Below, piece by piece: positions 54,401-63,754 of a DNA stretch of 64,000 nucleotides (positions within the stretch are counted from its first letter, which is position 1; each line of letters begins with the position of its first letter). The stretch covers positions 1 through 64,000 of the forward strand of contig NZ_BCMQ01000006.1 of NCBI RefSeq assembly GCF_001485415.1. Reading direction: 5' to 3'. This DNA is from Myroides odoratimimus (GTDB lineage: Bacteria > Bacteroidota > Bacteroidia > Flavobacteriales > Flavobacteriaceae). The notes under the pieces are model-generated. The model was not told the DNA's origin and did not search any database. It saw only the letters and a program-made list of their open reading frames with translations. The translations under genes were made by a program, and so were the position numbers.

Positions 54401-54604
54401 TTACTTTAAGGTAAGAGGTTTTTCAGCTTCTAATACAGGAGCATTAGAGTTATTATAAATCTGAGGCTCATTATTTTTATTATAACTAACTAGAGCTTGC
54501 TCATACTCTTTTTTATACTTGTCTTTATCTGAAGTCAATTTATCTTTTGTTCCACAAGAAATAAATAATATACTTATTGATAGTGTAATATACGCTACTC
54601 TCAT
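54401..54604 (-). CDS. Small lipoprotein
   Basis: 67 residues. Lipobox ISC-G in SILFISCGTKDK, then a Lys/Asp-rich segment (SDKDKYKKEYEQALVSYNKNNEPQ split by residues 25-45). Function unknown; 55 bp downstream of the fsr-type gene on the same strand, so possibly cotranscribed. Confidence 0.7.
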   Translation of the reverse strand: MRVAYITLSISILFISCGTKDKLTSDKDKYKKEYEQALVSYNKNNEPQIYNNSNAPVLEAEKPLTLK

Positions 54605-54658
54605 ACTATCTAGTTTAAAGGTTGATTCTCTTAAAGATAAACTTTAAATTAATAGATA

Positions 54659-55903
54659 CTACTCCTCTTCTCTAAATTTGACTTTTTTCATATTTGGTAA
54701 CAAAGCTGCTATAATCCCTATTAAAGGTAAATAGGCACAAATCATATAGATATTCTCAATAGAAGTACGATCAGCCCACCATCCTAAAACAGCAGATCCT
54801 AAACCTCCCATACCAAAAGCAAAGCCATAAAACAAACCTGATACCATCCCTATTTTACGTGGTAATAGCTCTTGTGCATACACTAATATAGATGGGAATG
54901 CTGAGGATAGGATTAAACCGATAATCACAATTAATATACCTGTCCACTCTAAAGAAGCATAAGGTAGTAACATCGTGAACGGAGCTACTCCTAATACTGA
55001 GAACCAAATAATATATTTACGTCCTACCTTATCTCCAAAGAAACCGCCTATTAAAGTTCCTGCTGCCACAGCTAACAAGAAGTAAAAAAGATAAACCTGA
55101 GCTTGTACTTCACTTATACCAAACTTATCCATTGTATAAAACTGAAAATAACTAGAAATACTAGCTACATAGAAATACTTAGAAAAGATAAGTAATAATA
55201 AAACTACAATAGATGTCCATACTCTTAACTTAGAAAGTTCAGGAATACGAATAACTTTCTTCTTCTTACCAACTTGACTCTTTAATACATCTTTATACCA
55301 TCCACCAATAAAAGCATATACAAATTGAGCAATAAAACCAACAACTAAGAACCATAGTAAATGTTGTTGTCCTTTTGGTAATACAACCCAAGCTACTAAT
55401 AATGGTGCTAAAGCTGTTCCTGTGTTACCTCCAATCTGGAAAATAGATTGTGCTAAACTACGTTTCCCTCCTGAAGCTACATAAGATACCCTAGATGACT
55501 CTGGATGGAATATAGAAGATCCTATTCCTATTAATATAACAGCACATAGTACCATTGCATAAGAAGGGGCGTAACTAAGTAAAATCACTCCAAGCATAGA
55601 ACAAATCATACCAATCATTTGTGAATAAGGTTTTGGATGTTTGTCTGTATAAGTTCCTACTAAAGGTTGAAGTAAAGAGGAAGAAACTTGATAACAAAAA
55701 GTGATCATTCCGATTTGTGCAAATGTTAAGTTATAGTTAGTCTTTAATAGAGGATAGACCGCTGGTACTATAGCTTGTAGAAAATCATTACATAAGTGTC
55801 CAAAGCTTATTGCTAATAGAATTGGAAAGACTGTTTTTTGATTTACTGTTTGTTCATTGATTTTGTTTACTAATGTTTTGGGTGCAAAAAGTTTAGTATT
55901 CAT
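54659..55903 (-). CDS. fsr: MFS exporter of the Fsr (fosmidomycin resistance) family
   Basis: Start at 55903 (MNTKLFAPKTLVNKINEQ), 414 residues; the longest frame from 55945 adds 14 atypical residues. Twelve membrane helices. Hallmarks: ISFGHLCNDFLQAIVPAVYPLLK in helix 1, LQPLVGTYTDKHPKP between helices 2 and 3, GIGSSIFHPESSRVSYVASGGKRSLAQSIFQIGGN. Exports fosmidomycin and related compounds in E. coli; native substrate unclear. Confidence 0.88.
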   Translation of the reverse strand: MNTKLFAPKTLVNKINEQTVNQKTVFPILLAISFGHLCNDFLQAIVPAVYPLLKTNYNLTFAQIGMITFCYQVSSSLLQPLVGTYTDKHPKPYSQMIGMICSMLGVILLSYAPSYAMVLCAVILIGIGSSIFHPESSRVSYVASGGKRSLAQSIFQIGGNTGTALAPLLVAWVVLPKGQQHLLWFLVVGFIAQFVYAFIGGWYKDVLKSQVGKKKKVIRIPELSKLRVWTSIVVLLLLIFSKYFYVASISSYFQFYTMDKFGISEVQAQVYLFYFLLAVAAGTLIGGFFGDKVGRKYIIWFSVLGVAPFTMLLPYASLEWTGILIVIIGLILSSAFPSILVYAQELLPRKIGMVSGLFYGFAFGMGGLGSAVLGWWADRTSIENIYMICAYLPLIGIIAALLPNMKKVKFREEE

Positions 55904-56038
55904 TACGTCATTTTTCGTTAAGCCCAAATATAATAGGTTGTACATATACTGTCCTAACCGTTCAAATAAATTTCGAAATATGCCTATTTTTAGTACTTTT
56001 ACCTTTTATCATTACACCAACCCAATAGATTCTTAAAA

Positions 56039-57136
56039 ATGTCACAGCATAATTATAATAAATCAGCGTTAACTGAAAACGAAGGTATTGAACAACCTAA
56101 TACTACGGATCAAGATGCTATAGCTAAGTTTCAAGCTAGACGCAGACAGAAGATATCTACTGTTGAAATTATTCAGAGAATCATTAACAATGATAAAGTA
56201 GCCTTAAGTCAAGGTATCACACTTATTGAGAGTTTAAATCCACTGCATCACGCACAAGCAGACGAAATAGTACAAGGATGTCTTCCTTATGCTAATAAAT
56301 CTGTCCGCATTGGTATAACAGGTGTACCTGGAGTTGGGAAAAGTACATTCATAGAAGCCTTCGGTCTCTTACTGACTAAAATGGGTAAAAAAGTAGCTGT
56401 ATTAGCTATTGATCCTAGTAGCAGTATCACTAAGGGAAGTATCTTAGGAGATAAGACACGTATGGAAGAACTAGTCCGAGAAGAGAATGCTTTTATACGC
56501 CCATCAGCTTCTGGAGACAGCTTGGGTGGTGTAGCTAGAAAAACAAGAGAAAGTATAATCTTATGCGAAGCTTGCGGTTTTGACACTATACTAGTAGAGA
56601 CAGTGGGGGTTGGACAAAGCGAAACTGCGGTACAGAGTATGGTAGACTTCTTCTTATTACTTAATCTAGCTGGTGCTGGTGATGAACTTCAGGGAATCAA
56701 AAGAGGGATTATGGAAATGGCGGATGCTGTTATTATCAATAAAGCAGATGGTGAAAATATAAAAAGAGCTCATATGGCTAAACTTGATTACAATAGAGCC
56801 TTACATCTTTTCCCTAAGAAGCCTTCTGGATGGACACCAAAAGTAAGTACCTGTAGTGCTATTGAAAACACAGGAATAAAAGAAATTTGGGACATCATCA
56901 CTCAATACACCACATTGACCAAAGAAAATGGTTATTTCGACAACAGACGTCAAGAACAAAACCAATATTGGATGATGGAGACTATAAACGAAAACATATT
57001 AATGAACTTCTACAATCACCCAGAAATAAAAGCAATGCTTACTGAAAACAAAAAAGCAGTGCAAAACAGTGAATTATCACCTTTCGCAGCTGCTCATAAA
57101 ATCTTAGATCTATATTTTAACTCACAAGCTAAATAG
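56039..57136 (+). CDS. meaB: MeaB/ArgK-type G3E GTPase, methylmalonyl-CoA mutase chaperone
   Basis: 365 residues. P-loop GITGVPGVGKSTFIE (about residues 93-107), AIDPSSSITKGSILGDKTRM, RPSASGDSLGGVARKTRE, ETVGVGQSETAVQSMVDFF and INKADGEN. Loads and protects adenosylcobalamin-dependent methylmalonyl-CoA mutase. It indicates that this organism uses B12, which fits the riboswitch found at 39.9-40.0 kb. The mutase genes are not in the window. Confidence 0.93.
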   Translation: MSQHNYNKSALTENEGIEQPNTTDQDAIAKFQARRRQKISTVEIIQRIINNDKVALSQGITLIESLNPLHHAQADEIVQGCLPYANKSVRIGITGVPGVGKSTFIEAFGLLLTKMGKKVAVLAIDPSSSITKGSILGDKTRMEELVREENAFIRPSASGDSLGGVARKTRESIILCEACGFDTILVETVGVGQSETAVQSMVDFFLLLNLAGAGDELQGIKRGIMEMADAVIINKADGENIKRAHMAKLDYNRALHLFPKKPSGWTPKVSTCSAIENTGIKEIWDIITQYTTLTKENGYFDNRRQEQNQYWMMETINENILMNFYNHPEIKAMLTENKKAVQNSELSPFAAAHKILDLYFNSQAK

Positions 57137-57156
57137 TATTGAACTATTTAGCTTGT
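57124..57156. terminator. Terminator overlapping the end of meaB
   Basis: Perfect 13-bp stem acaagctaaatag / ctatttagcttgt with a 7-nt loop, containing the meaB stop codon. Confidence 0.75.
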
Positions 57157-57162
57157 TCTATA

Positions 57163-57414
57163 TTAATCTTCTTCGTCTAGTTCCTCGTCATCTACGTAAC
57201 GCTCCATCTCTCTTTCGTAAAACTCACCAGCTTTTACGATCAATCCTTCCATCTCAGCTTCTATCTCAGCTTCTTCAGACTCTTCTATTGTTTCTAAGAA
57301 CTCTACCTCATCAGTATTTAAGTTGATGATAAATCTAGGGAATTCTAAATGTATAATAAAAATATCCTCTGGATACTCAGTATTATCAGCTAGTACGAAT
57401 TTTGGTAACTCCAT
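57163..57414 (-). CDS. Small acidic hypothetical protein
   Basis: 83 residues, strongly acidic (C-terminal YVDDEELDEED; EESEEAEIEAEMEG in the middle) with a beta-rich start (FVLADNTEYPEDIFIIHLEFPRFIINL split at residues 6-32). No family known to me; it follows the MATE gene by 7 bp on the same strand, so it is likely cotranscribed with it. Confidence 0.75.
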   Translation of the reverse strand: MELPKFVLADNTEYPEDIFIIHLEFPRFIINLNTDEVEFLETIEESEEAEIEAEMEGLIVKAGEFYEREMERYVDDEELDEED

Positions 57415-57421
57415 ATTAATT

Positions 57422-58801
57422 CTAATTATTATTTATTAATCTGTTTGACAATTTATGAAAACGCCAGTATAGACATATTGCAGCAGTAGTTAATCCTGCT
57501 AATAAACCTATCCATATCCCAGCTGCTCCTACACTAGTATACAATCCAAGGTAAATAGATATAGGAAAACCAATAATCCAATAAGATACAAAAGTAATTC
57601 CCATAGGCATATTTACATCTTGAAGTCCTCTAAGTGCTCCTAATGTTACTACTTGTATACAATCTGATATTTGGAATACTGCCGCTACAAGTAATAACGT
57701 GCCTGCTAATTTAATCACTTCTTGATTCATTACCGCATTTTCGATGTCATTATTATCTAAAAACAACATTGGAATATACTGATGGAATAAAACAAAAAGA
57801 ATTGCAAAGCCTGTATAAATAATAACTGCCATTAAGATAATAGACCTCGCTACTACTCTTAACTTCACATAATCCTTTAATCCTCTTTGATTCCCTACTC
57901 TAATCATCGCAGCTACGCTTAGCCCACTTGCAAACATAAAAGTCATCGAAGACATACTCAATGCGATCTGATTAGCGGCCTGTGCCTCTGTACCTATCAT
58001 TCCAGATAACCATACTGCTCCAACAAAAAGTGCTACTTCAAAGAAACTCATCATTCCTGAAGGAACTCCAATTTTTGTAATTTTCAGTAACATCTCCTTT
58101 TTGATTTCATGAAACTTAATATGTGATAAGAAAGGCTTAAACATCTCTTGTCTCTTCAAAGCGAAATGCATATAAATAATCATCACAATACGCGAAATAA
58201 GTGTACCATAAGCTGCCCCTAGCATACCCAATTCGGGGAAAATCCACACACCATATATCAACAAATAGTTAAATACTATATTAGTTAAGTTTGCAATTAT
58301 CGTTGCATACATAGAATTTTTTGTCTGTGATTTACCATCTGCAAACTGCTTATAAGATTGATACATTACTAATGGAATCAAAGATAAAGCTACAATATCT
58401 AAGAATGGTTTAGCAAGGATCGTTACCTCCTCTGGCTGCCCCATGTGCATTAATAGAGGCTTTGCAAAAAAGATAATACTAAATAACACTACTCCTAAAA
58501 TAGTACATAATGCCAGCCCATTAATAAAAATACTTCTTCCACCTTCTACATCTTTTTCTGCATCACTATGAGCTACTAATGGAGTCAAAGCTGTTGAAAA
58601 TCCGACACCTAAAGCCACTGCTATAAAAACAAAACTATTTGCTAAAGAAGCTGCTGCTAATTCTGTAGCTCCGATTTTCCCCACCATAATATTATCAATC
58701 ACCCCCACAATTGTATGACCAAGCATTGCTAATATAATAGGATAAGCTAAACGTATATTATACCCAAATTCTTTATAGTATACTGATAAATTCATTGACA
58801 A
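57422..58801 (-). CDS. MATE-family efflux transporter (NorM-like)
   Basis: 459 residues, twelve helices. Helix-1 block AYPIILAMLGHTIVGVIDNIMVGKIG, GFSTALTPLVAHSDAEKD, and second-half GLSVAAMIRVGNQRGLKD. NorM-branch MATE proteins export cationic drugs and dyes. This is the second MATE gene in the window and belongs to a different branch from the one at 23.8 kb. Confidence 0.93.
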   Translation of the reverse strand: MSMNLSVYYKEFGYNIRLAYPIILAMLGHTIVGVIDNIMVGKIGATELAAASLANSFVFIAVALGVGFSTALTPLVAHSDAEKDVEGGRSIFINGLALCTILGVVLFSIIFFAKPLLMHMGQPEEVTILAKPFLDIVALSLIPLVMYQSYKQFADGKSQTKNSMYATIIANLTNIVFNYLLIYGVWIFPELGMLGAAYGTLISRIVMIIYMHFALKRQEMFKPFLSHIKFHEIKKEMLLKITKIGVPSGMMSFFEVALFVGAVWLSGMIGTEAQAANQIALSMSSMTFMFASGLSVAAMIRVGNQRGLKDYVKLRVVARSIILMAVIIYTGFAILFVLFHQYIPMLFLDNNDIENAVMNQEVIKLAGTLLLVAAVFQISDCIQVVTLGALRGLQDVNMPMGITFVSYWIIGFPISIYLGLYTSVGAAGIWIGLLAGLTTAAICLYWRFHKLSNRLINNN

Positions 58802-58936
58802 AAATTTTGTGCAAATATAACTACTGTATACGGAAACTCACTCTCTTAATTACACGAATAAACAAAAACATATTCTCAAACGGCAAGTTTATTGCAGTAT
58901 ATTTTTCTCAAACAACAAAATAAAGACACAATCCTC

Positions 58937-59464
58937 ATGATTAAACTCACTAAAAAAATTTCACTTACAGTGTTAGCACTAAGTGCTATTTTAGTTGCAA
59001 TGCCAGCTGCAGCTCAAAAGAAAGACAAGCCTTATTACCCTCAGGGATTTAGAGTAGGTTTTGGTCTAAACGGAGGTATGCCTTTAGATTCTAAATATGA
59101 TGCCGCACTTGGTGTAGATGCAAGAATCCAATATGACGTTAGTCAAAAAACCTCGTTTACTTTAACTTCAGGTTATACTCATTTATTTAATGGAGATGAA
59201 GGAGATTTAGGATTAGTTCCAATAAAAGCAGGATTTAAACAGTTTTTAAACAAAAACATCTATGCTATGGGAGAATTAGGAGTAGGTATTGGTACGCACT
59301 CAGGAATGGGAAATACCTTTATTTGGTCACCCTCTATTGGTTTTGCTAATCGCTATGTAGATGTAAGTCTTCGTTATGAAAATTACAATGATTATAACAC
59401 TGATCAACTTGCTGTCCGTGTAGCCTACGGATTTTCTTTAAAAAAGAAAAGCAAAAAGAAATAG
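58937..59464 (+). CDS. Small outer-membrane beta-barrel protein
   Basis: Start at 58937, which gives a clean signal peptide (MIKLTKKISLTVLALSAILV then AMPAAAQ), 175 residues; the longer frame from 58892 has no support. The mature part alternates strands with YDVSQKTSFTLTSGYTHLFNG and IYAMGELGVGIGTHSG and ends VRVAYGFSLKKKSKKK with a basic tail. Probably an eight-stranded barrel of the OmpA/OmpW-like size class; function unknown. Confidence 0.8.
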   Translation: MIKLTKKISLTVLALSAILVAMPAAAQKKDKPYYPQGFRVGFGLNGGMPLDSKYDAALGVDARIQYDVSQKTSFTLTSGYTHLFNGDEGDLGLVPIKAGFKQFLNKNIYAMGELGVGIGTHSGMGNTFIWSPSIGFANRYVDVSLRYENYNDYNTDQLAVRVAYGFSLKKKSKKK

Positions 59465-59487
59465 AAATAGAAACATAACTGAACAAT

Positions 59488-59516
59488 AAAGCCAATTCAA
59501 TAATTGAATTGGCTTT
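59488..59516. terminator. Bidirectional terminator
   Basis: 13-bp stem aaagccaattcaa / ttgaattggcttt with a 3-nt loop between convergent genes. Confidence 0.88.
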
Positions 59517-59525
59517 ATCATTATC

Positions 59526-60401
59526 TTACTCTTCATTCTTTAATTTCTCAATATACATATCCAGATCCTTTTGAATCTCAGGGTCTAGTTTAGGCAATTT
59601 GATATCGTCATATTTACTAAATACTTCTTCTAGTATTTTAGCAAACACATAACGACAATAAGCCTTATCATCAGCAGGTAATACATACCATGGACATTCT
59701 GCTGTAGAAGTCCTATTAATAGCCTCTTCATAATACTTTTGATAGTTATCCCAGTACTCTCTTTCTTTAATATCACTAGGTTCAAACTTCCAATTGTGTT
59801 TCTCTTTTTCTAATCGACGCAATATTCTTTTCTTCTGCTCCTTCTTACTTAGGTGCAAAAAGAACTTCAAGACTATTACTCCATTATTACTGATATGTTT
59901 CTCAAAGTTATTAATCTCTTCGTAACGTTTGTCCCAAAACTCATCTGTTATATCTTCTGCTTTATTAATACCAGGTATTCTTTCATTTAAAACTACTTGT
60001 GGGTGAACTCTAGAAATCAATACATTCTCATAATGACTACGATTAAACACAGTAAACTTTCCTCTCTCAGGCAAGGTCACATAATGCCTCCAGATATAAT
60101 CATGCTCTAGTTCATAAGACGTAGGTTTCTTAAAACTTTGCACCACTACCCCTCTAGCGTTAAAAGCCTTAAAAACTTCTCTAATTAAACTGTCCTTCCC
60201 AGCTGTATCCATTCCTTGTATACAGATAAGTACACTATAACGATTATGAGCATACATCACATCCTGAAATTTACCTAAGTTACGACTCAGTTTTTCCACT
60301 TTTCGAAATGCCTTGGTCATAGATAGATTTAAATCTGGTACAGTTGATAATTTTTCTAGCTCAACTTTATTGTCTATTCTATATTTTTCTTCTATATTCA
60401 T
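59526..60401 (-). CDS. ppk2: PPK2-family polyphosphate kinase
   Basis: 291 residues. Walker A GMDTAGKDSLIREV (about residues 60-73), the lid region FKKPTSYELEHDYIWRH and Walker B-like FTVFNRSHYENVLISRVHP, then RRLEKEKHNWKFEPSDIKEREYW. Transfers phosphate between polyphosphate and nucleotides (NDP or NMP). Single-domain length; nucleotide preference cannot be read off. Divergent from the next gene. Confidence 0.92.
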   Translation of the reverse strand: MNIEEKYRIDNKVELEKLSTVPDLNLSMTKAFRKVEKLSRNLGKFQDVMYAHNRYSVLICIQGMDTAGKDSLIREVFKAFNARGVVVQSFKKPTSYELEHDYIWRHYVTLPERGKFTVFNRSHYENVLISRVHPQVVLNERIPGINKAEDITDEFWDKRYEEINNFEKHISNNGVIVLKFFLHLSKKEQKKRILRRLEKEKHNWKFEPSDIKEREYWDNYQKYYEEAINRTSTAECPWYVLPADDKAYCRYVFAKILEEVFSKYDDIKLPKLDPEIQKDLDMYIEKLKNEE

Positions 60402-60471
60402 TCTCAGAAATTTTTAAGCTTAAATTACTATTTTATTTTAATTTACTCCGCTTTTACATAACATTTATTCT

Positions 60472-61311
60472 ATGAAACAAATTGCACTAGAACTACTTTT
60501 CCAGATATTAGGCATTGGAGCTGCATCTGGCTTAGTGTATGATGACAACCAACTCCATATCATTTCTGACAATTCTACTTACTTCTATCACTATAGTTTA
60601 CAGAATAATCATCTTTATAAAACGTCTTTATCAAGTGACAATCTAAGTCAAGAGAATATAGAGAAAGCTATTAAACCTGATTATGAAGCAATCACTACAG
60701 ATGGGTTAAACTACTATATTTTTGGTTCTGGCTCTAAACCGAATAGAATAAACTTAGTAGAAGTAAACGGACTGACACACGAAGTCCTTTCAGAAAACGA
60801 ACTAGACATACTATATGATTCTATGAAGAGTTTTGCTAATCTAAGTGATGCTGACTTTAATATAGAAGGGGTAATTTTTGACAATGATCTATGGTATTTT
60901 TTTAATCGAGGAAATGGACCTAAAGGTGCTAATGGAGTATTCGTTGTAAAGGGTAACAACATTCTAAATGATTTTCAAATCACTTATACTCCTATGAAAT
61001 TACCAAAACTTAATAAAGTACAGACTAGCTTTACAGACGCTATTAAAGTAGAAGACAAGATATACTTCTTAGCTGCTGCAGAAGATGGTCAATCAACCTA
61101 TGCTGATGGAGAAATAAAAGGAACTATACTAGGCCGTATAGATACCAAAAAACTAAAAGTAGAAAAGACACTAACCATAAGTAACACACATAAATTCGAA
61201 GGATTAACCTTATATAGTCAAGAAGGAAAAAACTTAGAGTTCTTACTATGTGAAGATCCTGATAATGACAAAAATGAATCAGGCATATACAAACTATCTA
61301 TTAAGAATTAA
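60472..61311 (+). CDS. Propeller-like hypothetical protein (DUF6929-like)
   Basis: 279 residues, no signal peptide despite a hydrophobic start (IALELLFQILGIGAASGLVYDD). Repeated beta-rich units (NQLHIISDNSTYFYHYSL; YEAITTDGLNYYIFGSGSKPNRINL; DADFNIEGVIFDNDLWYFFNRGNG; HKFEGLTLYSQEGKN) suggest a small beta-propeller or esterase-like repeat fold. I believe it belongs to DUF6929 but cannot confirm. Function unknown. Confidence 0.7.
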   Translation: MKQIALELLFQILGIGAASGLVYDDNQLHIISDNSTYFYHYSLQNNHLYKTSLSSDNLSQENIEKAIKPDYEAITTDGLNYYIFGSGSKPNRINLVEVNGLTHEVLSENELDILYDSMKSFANLSDADFNIEGVIFDNDLWYFFNRGNGPKGANGVFVVKGNNILNDFQITYTPMKLPKLNKVQTSFTDAIKVEDKIYFLAAAEDGQSTYADGEIKGTILGRIDTKKLKVEKTLTISNTHKFEGLTLYSQEGKNLEFLLCEDPDNDKNESGIYKLSIKN

Positions 61312-61336
61312 ATTTTCCCTTTATATCTGAACAAAA

Positions 61337-61364
61337 AAAGCAGAAGTAAATACTTCTGCTTTTT
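61337..61364. terminator. Bidirectional terminator
   Basis: Stem aaagcagaagta / tacttctgcttt with a 2-4-nt loop, A-run before and T-run after; lies between convergent genes. Confidence 0.9.
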
Positions 61365-61384
61365 TAATTTTATTAGCTCTAAAG

Positions 61385-62584
61385 CTATATTGAATTAGTT
61401 GTTTTCGTTTGTCTTAACCTTCTGTTGGTCCAGACCGCAAAGATAAAATAAAAAATACAAATACCCCACATTTTAATAAAGACATCGCTAATTTCTGTCA
61501 GTGATGCTCCGAACTGTGTAAGAGATATAAATCCTTTTACTCCTAACGTACTTGGTACCAATACAGAAACACCTTTTATCCAAGCAGGAAAGGCTATTGT
61601 AGGCCATGAAGTACCACTAAGCATTAGAGCTGGAATAGAGAATACTGTAACACTCATAATTGCCTCTTCTCTTCTCTTAAAGAAGTTTACTAAAGTCATT
61701 CCCATAAAGGTAATAGACAAGATAACAGGAATCAAAAAGATCATAATCTCAAATATATTTCCTCGTTGGGGCAAATTATAAACATGCATGATAATAAGCA
61801 CCCCTACTAAAAGTAATATCATTGATATAATCAAATAAGTCAAGGCTCTTCCTAAAGTTAAAAAGACATTGCTAAAACGTCTTTTTTCAGCATAAGAAAA
61901 GACCTGAGCAAACATCCCATTCTGACGAAGTGTCCCCCCCATAATCCCCATACCTGTTAACTGTAATGTCTGTAATGCAATAATAAACACTACTGGGATA
62001 ACGAATGTAGCATATCCAACATTAATATTATAAAGAGGTACAGCTGTGACATTAAATGGACGTCTAGTAGCAATAGCCTGATCCATTGGTGTGCTTTTAG
62101 CCATTGCCTTGTTCACTTCTACTTGCGCATTGAACGTTCCCATAGAGACCATCACAGCTCCTATAGTTTGCTTATAATAGAGCATATAAGACGCATCTGC
62201 ATATACTGAGATAGAAGGGACTTCTCCCTTTTGCATATCACGAGTAAAATCTTTTGGTATCATTATAATACCTCTAATTTCACCTTTATCATATACTTCC
62301 TTAGCTGCATCAAAATCACTTGTATGATATACTACCTTTAACTGATGTGTAGCATCTATCATTCTACTAACCTGCTGCCCTAACTTAGCCTGATCGTGAT
62401 CTACAATTGCTACAGGTAAGTCATCAAAGTTCTCATGTGAGTAGACATAAGAATAGAAGAATCCTACTAACATAAAAGATAGCATATAGGACATCACTAC
62501 AGCCGAATCCGAAAAGATTAGTTTAAACTCTCGTTTACACGCTTCTGTAATTAAAGCGAAGTTAGCTATTAGACCTTTAAACAT
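61385..62584 (-). CDS. ABC-2 type transporter permease
   Basis: 399 residues: one N-terminal membrane helix, a ~150-residue periplasmic domain (LPVAIVDHDQAKLGQQVSRMIDAT, IRGIIMIPKDFTRDM) and five to six C-terminal helices with MLSGTSWPTIAFPAWIKGVSVLVPSTLG. YhhJ/YbhR-like exporter subunit. It overlaps the upstream permease gene by 8 nt. No ATPase gene is seen in the visible part of the operon. Confidence 0.92.
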   Translation of the reverse strand: MFKGLIANFALITEACKREFKLIFSDSAVVMSYMLSFMLVGFFYSYVYSHENFDDLPVAIVDHDQAKLGQQVSRMIDATHQLKVVYHTSDFDAAKEVYDKGEIRGIIMIPKDFTRDMQKGEVPSISVYADASYMLYYKQTIGAVMVSMGTFNAQVEVNKAMAKSTPMDQAIATRRPFNVTAVPLYNINVGYATFVIPVVFIIALQTLQLTGMGIMGGTLRQNGMFAQVFSYAEKRRFSNVFLTLGRALTYLIISMILLLVGVLIIMHVYNLPQRGNIFEIMIFLIPVILSITFMGMTLVNFFKRREEAIMSVTVFSIPALMLSGTSWPTIAFPAWIKGVSVLVPSTLGVKGFISLTQFGASLTEISDVFIKMWGICIFYFIFAVWTNRRLRQTKTTNSI

Positions 62585-63746
62585 CGTATCCTCCTTTCTT
62601 CAATTTTTTATAGTACAACGGAATACACAACAATCCTACGCATACAAATATAGCTAGCGTTATGATGTAATTCTGTTGTGTATTATTATATTGAAATCCT
62701 TTAATAGCATAATCAACTGTAAAACGCATATAAGAGTGGAATGGAAAAATATAATTAAACCCTCTTATGAATGCACTCATCCCTTCTGGAGGAAACGTAT
62801 ATCCAGCAAAAGAAAAGGCTAGAGCTGCATAAGACCCTCCTATAGTCAGTGCTGTTCTAAGGCTAGACATAATAGAAGCCATAAAGAAAGCCATACTCTG
62901 ACATACCACTACGAAAGAACAAAAGAATAAATTTATAACGAAGAAATTTCCTTTAAAAGGAACTCCGATTCGGTAATAAAGTAAACTATTCATCATGAAC
63001 CCCATTAAACAGAACAGTAACGTATAAGGTAATATTCTACTTATCACAGCTACGAATACTTTATCATTACTCTGTTCTAATAATTGTTTCCCTTTATTAT
63101 ATCTCAACACAGATCCAAAAACATAGATAGAGATGACCATAATAATAATCTGAAATGACATTGGCATAAAAGCAAGTGTCAGATAATACCCATAACTTGT
63201 ATAAGGATTATACAGCACATGGCTATTAGTACCTGTAGGCACTACAGTAGCCACAGCCTGTTCTGCCATCAGTCCACTCTGTTGTAAACTCATGATCTTT
63301 GCCCCTGCAGCTAGATTACCTGCTACCATCTGGAAATCTCTTTGTATTAATCCTGCTGGTAATAAATACTGCCCATTGTAGTAACACACTACATTAGTAT
63401 AAACACCTTTCTGAGCATTTTTCTGAAAATTCTTTGGTATGATAATTAGAGCAAAAGAATCTCCTCTTCTAATTGTCTGTTGACCTTCTAGCTCATCACT
63501 TACTTCATAAGCAATGTCCATACTAGCTGTAGCATCAATCATACGTCCTAACTGACGAGACAATTTACTTTTATCTAAATCTAGTAACGTAACAGGGAGA
63601 TCTCGTGAAATCCCCTGACTCAGCAGTGATGAATAAAAATAGAATAGCATCATAGGCACACCTATCATCAAGACAAGCAACCGCGGTGATGTAAACATCC
63701 TTTTACATTCACTAATAAATATAGATAAAAAACCTGTTTTAGTCAT
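62577..63746 (-). CDS. ABC-2 type transporter permease
   Basis: 389 residues, same layout as its neighbour: LPVTLLDLDKSKLSRQLGRMIDAT, FALIIIPKNFQKNA, then helices ending with the FAGYTFPPEGMSAFIRGFNYIFPFHSYMRF block. The two permeases are paralogs and probably form a heterodimer. It starts 8 bp after the adaptor gene. Confidence 0.92.
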   Translation of the reverse strand: MTKTGFLSIFISECKRMFTSPRLLVLMIGVPMMLFYFYSSLLSQGISRDLPVTLLDLDKSKLSRQLGRMIDATASMDIAYEVSDELEGQQTIRRGDSFALIIIPKNFQKNAQKGVYTNVVCYYNGQYLLPAGLIQRDFQMVAGNLAAGAKIMSLQQSGLMAEQAVATVVPTGTNSHVLYNPYTSYGYYLTLAFMPMSFQIIIMVISIYVFGSVLRYNKGKQLLEQSNDKVFVAVISRILPYTLLFCLMGFMMNSLLYYRIGVPFKGNFFVINLFFCSFVVVCQSMAFFMASIMSSLRTALTIGGSYAALAFSFAGYTFPPEGMSAFIRGFNYIFPFHSYMRFTVDYAIKGFQYNNTQQNYIITLAIFVCVGLLCIPLYYKKLKKGGYDV

Positions 63747-63754
63747 TACACCCT